A DNA stretch of 64,000 nt, from NCBI GenBank assembly GCA_934465535.1, contig CAKSKV010000005.1:41279-105278 (forward strand), given 5' to 3'. This DNA is from an uncultured Clostridia bacterium (lineage in GTDB: Bacteria > Bacillota > Clostridia > Christensenellales > QALW01). Below, piece by piece: positions 60,327 to 64,000 of this stretch. Below the pieces are notes generated by a model that made no database searches, was not told the origin of the DNA, and saw only the letters and a list, made by a program, of their open reading frames with translations. The position numbers were made by a program, and so were the translations under genes. The number at the start of each line of letters is the position of its first letter. Position 1 is the first letter of the stretch.

Positions 60327-62246
60327 TCAATCGGTTCTTTTATATATCAGCACGCTCAGCCCCGGCAGATTCAGCCGCAGGCGGTTCTTATGCCCTGCCG
60401 TTTCGTGTTCATCGGTTTCCGCAGATTCAACCGCCTCAAAGCCGCTGCCGCCGAAGGCTTTATCCTCACTGGAGAGCACAAGCTCCCACGCGCTTTGTTC
60501 CGGCATGCCCACCCAGTAGTCATAGCGCTCCACCGGAGTCATATTAACGGCAATGAGCAGCTGCTCCGTGCCGCATTTGCGAAGGAATGTGAACACGCTG
60601 GCCGCCGCATCATCGGCATTGCACCAAACAAAGCCCTCCCACGAGGTATCCTCCGCCCAAAGCGCGGGATTGCTTCTGTACAGCCGGTTAAGGGCGCGCA
60701 CAAAGGAATATATCCCGCGGTGAGTTTCGTACCTGAGCAGCTCCCATTCTATGTCTTCATAGTAGCGCCACTCCATGAACTGCCCCAATTCCGTGCCCAT
60801 AAAGAGCAGCTTTTTCCCGGGGTGTGCGTACATATAGCCAAGGTAGGCCTTAAGGGAGGCAAACTTCTGCCAATAATCGCCGCTCATTTTATCCAAAATG
60901 GTTTTTTTGCCGTGCACGCACTCGTCATGGGACAGCGGCAGGATAAAGTTTTCGTTGAAGGCATACATCATGGAAAAGGTCATAAGCCCGTGTCTGCCGC
61001 TGCGGAAAAGAGGATCGGTTTCCATATATCTGAGGGTATCGTTCATCCAGCCCATGTTCCACTTAAAGCCGAAGCCGAGCCCCCCGTCAGACACTGGAGC
61101 GGTTACACGCGGGTAATCCGTGGATTCCTCCGCCACCATTATTGCATTGGGGAAACGGGCGTATACCTCGGTATTCAGGCGTTTTATGAACTCCACCGCG
61201 GCAAGGTTTTCCCGCCCGCCGTGCTCGTTTGGCGTCCACTCGCCGTCCCGCGCGCCGTAATCAAGATAAAGCATGCAGGACACGGCATCCACACGCAGCC
61301 CGTCCAGATGATACTCGCTGAGCCAGTAAAGGGCATTGGAAATAAGGAAGGAGCGGACCTCCGGCCTTTCCAGATTGAATTTAAGCGTGCCCCACTGCTT
61401 TTGATCGCCGCGGTCGCCCTCCGCCTCATAAAGTGCAGTACCGTCAAAGCGGGCAAGACCGTGCTCATCCCGGCTGAAATGCGCGGGAACCCAGTCCATA
61501 ATAACTCCGATGCCCTTGGCATGCAGCGTATCCACAAAATATTTGAAGTCCTCCGGCGTACCGTAGCGCGAGGTGGGGGCATAAAAGCCGGTTACCTGAT
61601 AGCCCCATGAGCCGTCATAGGGATGCTCGGCAAGCGGAAGCAGCTCCACATGCGTATAGCCGTTATCCTGAGCATAGGCGGCAAGCTTGTCCGCTATATC
61701 GCGATAGGAGAGCATTTCGCCTTTTTCCGAACGCACCCAAGAGCCCAGATGCAGCTCATAAATGCTCATGGGCTCATTATACGGTGTCTTGCCGTGCTTT
61801 ATGCGATATACTCCGTCGTGCCATTTGTAATCGTCATACCATGTGCGGCTGGCCGTTTCGGGACGGAGCTGAGCAAAGCGCGCAAAGGGGTCTGCCTTAT
61901 AATGCACGCTGCCGTCACGGTGCTCCAGCGTAAACTTGTAGGTCCAGCCCACGCCTATATCCGCGATATATTTTTCCCAGATGCCGCTGTCGCCCACAGG
62001 CTCCATTGCATCCGCTCCCGGCTGCCAGTCGTTCCAGTCGCCTACCACGCTTACGCGCACGGCATTGGGCGCCCATACGGCAAAATAATAGCCGTCAATC
62101 TGCCCTGTACTGTTAAAAACGGGACGCGCTCCGAGCATATTATATGCTTCAAAGTGCGTCCCTTGACGGAACAAATAAACATCAAGCGGGCCTATGAGCC
62201 TGCCTTCGTCTGTGCCGGGCTTCCAACCTTGCAAAGCTTTATCCAA
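60327..62246 (-). CDS. glgB: 1,4-alpha-glucan branching enzyme
   Basis: The 639-residue GH13 branching enzyme has a CBM48 module (about residues 45-110, YFAVWAPNAVRVSVVGDWNDW) and the catalytic barrel with YELHLGSW (about 164), GVIMDWVPAHFSRDE (about 250), GLRVDAVSCMLYLDYG (nucleophile Asp, about 314), MVAEESTDYP (acid/base Glu, about 361) and LSHDECVHGK (about 426). The extra N1 domain of enterobacterial GlgB is absent. The start is a TTG with AAGGGGG ahead. It is the first gene of the glycogen operon. Confidence 0.95.
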   Translation of the reverse strand: MDKALQGWKPGTDEGRLIGPLDVYLFRQGTHFEAYNMLGARPVFNSTGQIDGYYFAVWAPNAVRVSVVGDWNDWQPGADAMEPVGDSGIWEKYIADIGVGWTYKFTLEHRDGSVHYKADPFARFAQLRPETASRTWYDDYKWHDGVYRIKHGKTPYNEPMSIYELHLGSWVRSEKGEMLSYRDIADKLAAYAQDNGYTHVELLPLAEHPYDGSWGYQVTGFYAPTSRYGTPEDFKYFVDTLHAKGIGVIMDWVPAHFSRDEHGLARFDGTALYEAEGDRGDQKQWGTLKFNLERPEVRSFLISNALYWLSEYHLDGLRVDAVSCMLYLDYGARDGEWTPNEHGGRENLAAVEFIKRLNTEVYARFPNAIMVAEESTDYPRVTAPVSDGGLGFGFKWNMGWMNDTLRYMETDPLFRSGRHGLMTFSMMYAFNENFILPLSHDECVHGKKTILDKMSGDYWQKFASLKAYLGYMYAHPGKKLLFMGTELGQFMEWRYYEDIEWELLRYETHRGIYSFVRALNRLYRSNPALWAEDTSWEGFVWCNADDAAASVFTFLRKCGTEQLLIAVNMTPVERYDYWVGMPEQSAWELVLSSEDKAFGGSGFEAVESAETDEHETAGHKNRLRLNLPGLSVLIYKRTD

Positions 62247-62551
62247 ATAAAACGCCCCCTTATTTCATTATATCGCCAAGGGTCTGCCGCCCTTGAGCCT
62301 TTAGTTCAGTTTACCAAATCCGAGCCGTAAAGTCAATACCGCTTAAGTAAAATAAATGAAAAATTCGCATTAGAAATTCAAAACGGTTTATTTTCAGAGT
62401 TTTTTCCCGATACGAGGGGCGAATATAAGAAAAAACAATGCCGAACGCAGGCATTGACACCTTTGCAAAAAGCATATAAAATATCCTAAACAAACAAAAG
62501 CGCCCCGTGACGCAAAATTACAAGCCGCAATCGCGCGGAGGGATGCAAAGA
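62247..62551. other. divergent promoter region between glgB and the methyltransferase
   Basis: These 305 bases hold the forward promoter at 62454-62482. On the reverse strand a TATAAT (62267-62272) lies close to the glgB ribosome site but lacks a clear -35 partner, so the glg promoter is unresolved. I see no gene and no riboswitch-like fold. Confidence 0.4.
62454..62482 (+). promoter_or_regulatory. promoter of the RlmM/FtsJ-like methyltransferase gene
   Basis: A perfect TTGACA (62454-62459), a 17-base spacer and TAAAAT (62477-62482) lie about 70 bases ahead of the probable GTG start. Confidence 0.65.
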
Positions 62552-63592
62552 GTGAGAAATGATATGAAAAAGAAATTGAATTACAGCGTAATATCCTATC
62601 AGGCAGAGATGGCAAACGAGGCATTGGGCGAGCTGCTTACGGCGGACGGTCAGGCAAGCGCAGTGCCGCTTGATGAGGAAACGGCTTTGGCCGCCACCGT
62701 GCCGGATTTCGACAGACTTTGTGAAATTTTCCGGCGCAGGCCTCCGGTTTTTATCCGTCACATTCATCCGGCGGAGCAGACGGCAGAGCTGTGCGGCGAG
62801 AAGGACCGCGACCTTGAGGAACTGCGCAGCGCCGCCGAAAGCTTCAAGGAACGCGTAACGCAAAGATACTCGGTACAGTGCAGAATATTGGGCAAGCATG
62901 ACGGCGGGCTTGCGCCCTTTGATATAAACAGCGCATTAAGCGCCGTGCTTGCCGCATCGGGGCAGGAATGCGATGTCAAAAACCCGGTGCAGGTGCTGAG
63001 CGTTACCATCGCAAACGGAAAGGCATATATGGGCTTTTCCCCTGCAAAAGACAATCTTTCAGCCTGGGCCGGAGGAAGAATACGCTTTCGCAGGGAGGAC
63101 GGGCAGCTTTCCCGCGCGGAATTCAAGCTGCTTGAGGCGGAACAGACCCTCGGCGTAACACTGTTTCCGGGAGCACGGGTATTGGATCTGGGTGCCGCGC
63201 CCGGCGGCTGGAGCCGCATTGCGCTGGAGCGCGGCTGCTCGGTGGTGGCTGTGGACCCCGCAGAGCTTGACCCCGGTCTGCTTGCCCGCCGCGGTATAAC
63301 GCATATAAAAAAGACGGCGCAGGAATACCTTGAAGCGCCGGAAAATGATTTTGATTTTATTCTTAATGACATGCGGATGGCGCCGGAGGAATCGGCCGCG
63401 CTTATTGTGCGCTTTCAGCCCTGTCTTAAGGACGGAGGCACGGTGGTGCTTACCCTTAAGCTGTTCGGGGACAAGCCGCGCCGCCAAATGCTGCGCGCGC
63501 TTGACACGCTTGGCAACTATTACACCATTGTATATGTACGCCAGCTGTTTCACAACCGAAGCGAGGTAACCGTTATTCTGCGCAAGGAATAG
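62552..63592 (+). CDS. RlmM/FtsJ-like SAM-dependent rRNA methyltransferase
   Basis: The protein of about 346 residues has a THUMP-like N-terminal region (about 1-170) and a FtsJ-type Rossmann domain. The domain has FRREDGQLSRAEFKLLEAE, FPGARVLDLGAAPGGWSRIA (about 205-224), VAVDPAELDP (about 233), FILNDMRMAPEESA (about 270) and GGTVVLTLKLFG (about 295), consistent with the K-D-K-E catalytic set of 2'-O methyltransferases. It resembles RlmM, which modifies C2498 of 23S rRNA. GGAGGG spacing favours the GTG at 62552; ATGs at 62543 and 62564 are alternatives. Confidence 0.85.
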   Translation: MRNDMKKKLNYSVISYQAEMANEALGELLTADGQASAVPLDEETALAATVPDFDRLCEIFRRRPPVFIRHIHPAEQTAELCGEKDRDLEELRSAAESFKERVTQRYSVQCRILGKHDGGLAPFDINSALSAVLAASGQECDVKNPVQVLSVTIANGKAYMGFSPAKDNLSAWAGGRIRFRREDGQLSRAEFKLLEAEQTLGVTLFPGARVLDLGAAPGGWSRIALERGCSVVAVDPAELDPGLLARRGITHIKKTAQEYLEAPENDFDFILNDMRMAPEESAALIVRFQPCLKDGGTVVLTLKLFGDKPRRQMLRALDTLGNYYTIVYVRQLFHNRSEVTVILRKE

Positions 63593-63635
63593 ACTGCCGC
63601 GGCAAAAAGCGCAAGATTCATATTGTAATTAAAAT

Positions 63636-63661
63636 GCAGGGCTTTTGCCCTGCTTTTGCTG
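63636..63661 (+). terminator. terminator of the methyltransferase gene
   Basis: GCAGGGC (63636-63642) and GCCCTGC (63647-63653) pair over TTTT, followed by a T-rich stretch. Confidence 0.85.
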
Positions 63662-63916
63662 TTTTTGCTGTTTTGTGCATATACCGCTCAGCCGACGCGG
63701 AAATGCGTGCGGTTGATTTTTTGCTGTTTTGCAGCGAAACGCGAAGCCGCGCCGCAAGCGCAAGGGGCGCCGGAGGAAGCCGTGCTTACGCAGGCGTGCC
63801 CGCAGCGCTGGCCGGGCGGCGGCAAGCTCGCAGGGCGCAGACGGCGCACGGCCGGGGGCGAAGCCCCCGGCGCGGCATCTGCTGCTCAAATATGTTCAGC
63901 TGCACATGTGTGCAAT
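63662..63916. other. GC-rich non-coding stretch with a perfect hairpin
   Basis: These 255 bases are unusually GC-rich from about 63730 and end in GCCGGGGGC-GAA-GCCCCCGGC (63851-63871). The reverse-strand frame here (63629-63889) is Arg/Ala-rich, has no ribosome site and no family, and is judged spurious. It may be a repetitive intergenic element. Confidence 0.5.

Positions 63917-64000
<84 letters not shown>

Noticed and set aside
63629..63889. 86-residue reverse frame in the GC-rich end region
   Set aside because: Arg/Ala-rich, no ribosome site, overlaps the terminator and the GC-rich hairpin; likely spurious.

Overview
The window looks like a chromosome segment of an uncultured, spore-forming, anaerobic Firmicute of the class Clostridia. 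The evidence is two alpha/beta-type small acid-soluble spore proteins, Clostridia-typical families (DUF6062, DUF5685, IreB, DUF1292, WhiA), a paired GlgC/GlgD glycogen system, an [FeFe]-hydrogenase-like protein, Gram-positive Shine-Dalgarno sites (GGAGG), frequent GTG/TTG starts, and many lipoproteins with no outer-membrane genes. Most of the window is moderately GC-rich. Two stretches (about 24.5-26.2 kb and 36.0-38.8 kb) are clearly more AT-rich and look acquired.

Layout. 0-5.3 kb: a DUF6062 protein, then a forward cluster of a SPOR-like membrane protein, DRTGG protein, RsbW-like ATPase, hydrogenase-like Fe-S protein, second DRTGG protein and PHP phosphoesterase. 5.3-11 kb: a reverse housekeeping run (nusB, tsaD paralogue, xseA, xseB, polyprenyl synthase, YuiD-type membrane protein, DegV). 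11-20 kb: DnaJ/DUF5685/DUF4282, tRNA-Leu, queH, an Lrp regulator with an aminotransferase and trmL, the ireB-ruvX-DUF1292 operon, an orphan solute-binding lipoprotein, then tRNA-Thr and tRNA-Pro. 20-26.2 kb: an accessory region directly behind the tRNAs, with a truncated serine recombinase, a large beta-helix-like surface protein, an AT-rich HEPN-like gene and a frameshifted MORN-repeat gene. 26.3-29 kb: a VTC-DUF4956 pair and a solute-binding-like protein. 29-35.7 kb: murB, rapZ, whiA, dnaE. 35.8-39 kb: a small AT-rich element (ImmR-like repressor, ImmA-like protease, DUF4417, and a two-gene toxin/immunity-like pair) bounded by 204-bp direct repeats. 39-53.7 kb: lipid-anchored envelope proteins (GH71/99-like hydrolase, MecA-type PBP, a large unknown lipoprotein, a metallophosphoesterase, a propeller-like lipoprotein) interleaved with two SASP genes and trpS. 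51.8-62.2 kb: a reverse glycogen operon glgB-glgC-glgD-glgA-glgP plus a GH13 alpha-glycosidase. 62.5-64 kb: an RlmM/FtsJ-like methyltransferase, a GC-rich hairpin and a perfect heptamer tandem repeat running off the window end.

How the genes fit together. The glycogen genes form a complete make-and-break cycle. GlgC/GlgD would make ADP-glucose, GlgA would polymerise it, GlgB would branch it, GlgP would phosphorolyse it, and the GH13 enzyme would trim the remaining dextrins. The murB-rapZ-whiA block is the usual Firmicute cell-wall and division neighbourhood, but yvcK is missing from its normal place between rapZ and whiA. The 1.9-5.2 kb cluster looks like a redox-sensing or signalling module rather than an H2-producing enzyme, because no electron-transfer subunits are present and the H-cluster motifs are altered. 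The mini-element at 36-38.8 kb is the clearest mobile cargo. Its flanking duplication restores the 3' end of the interrupted lipoprotein gene.
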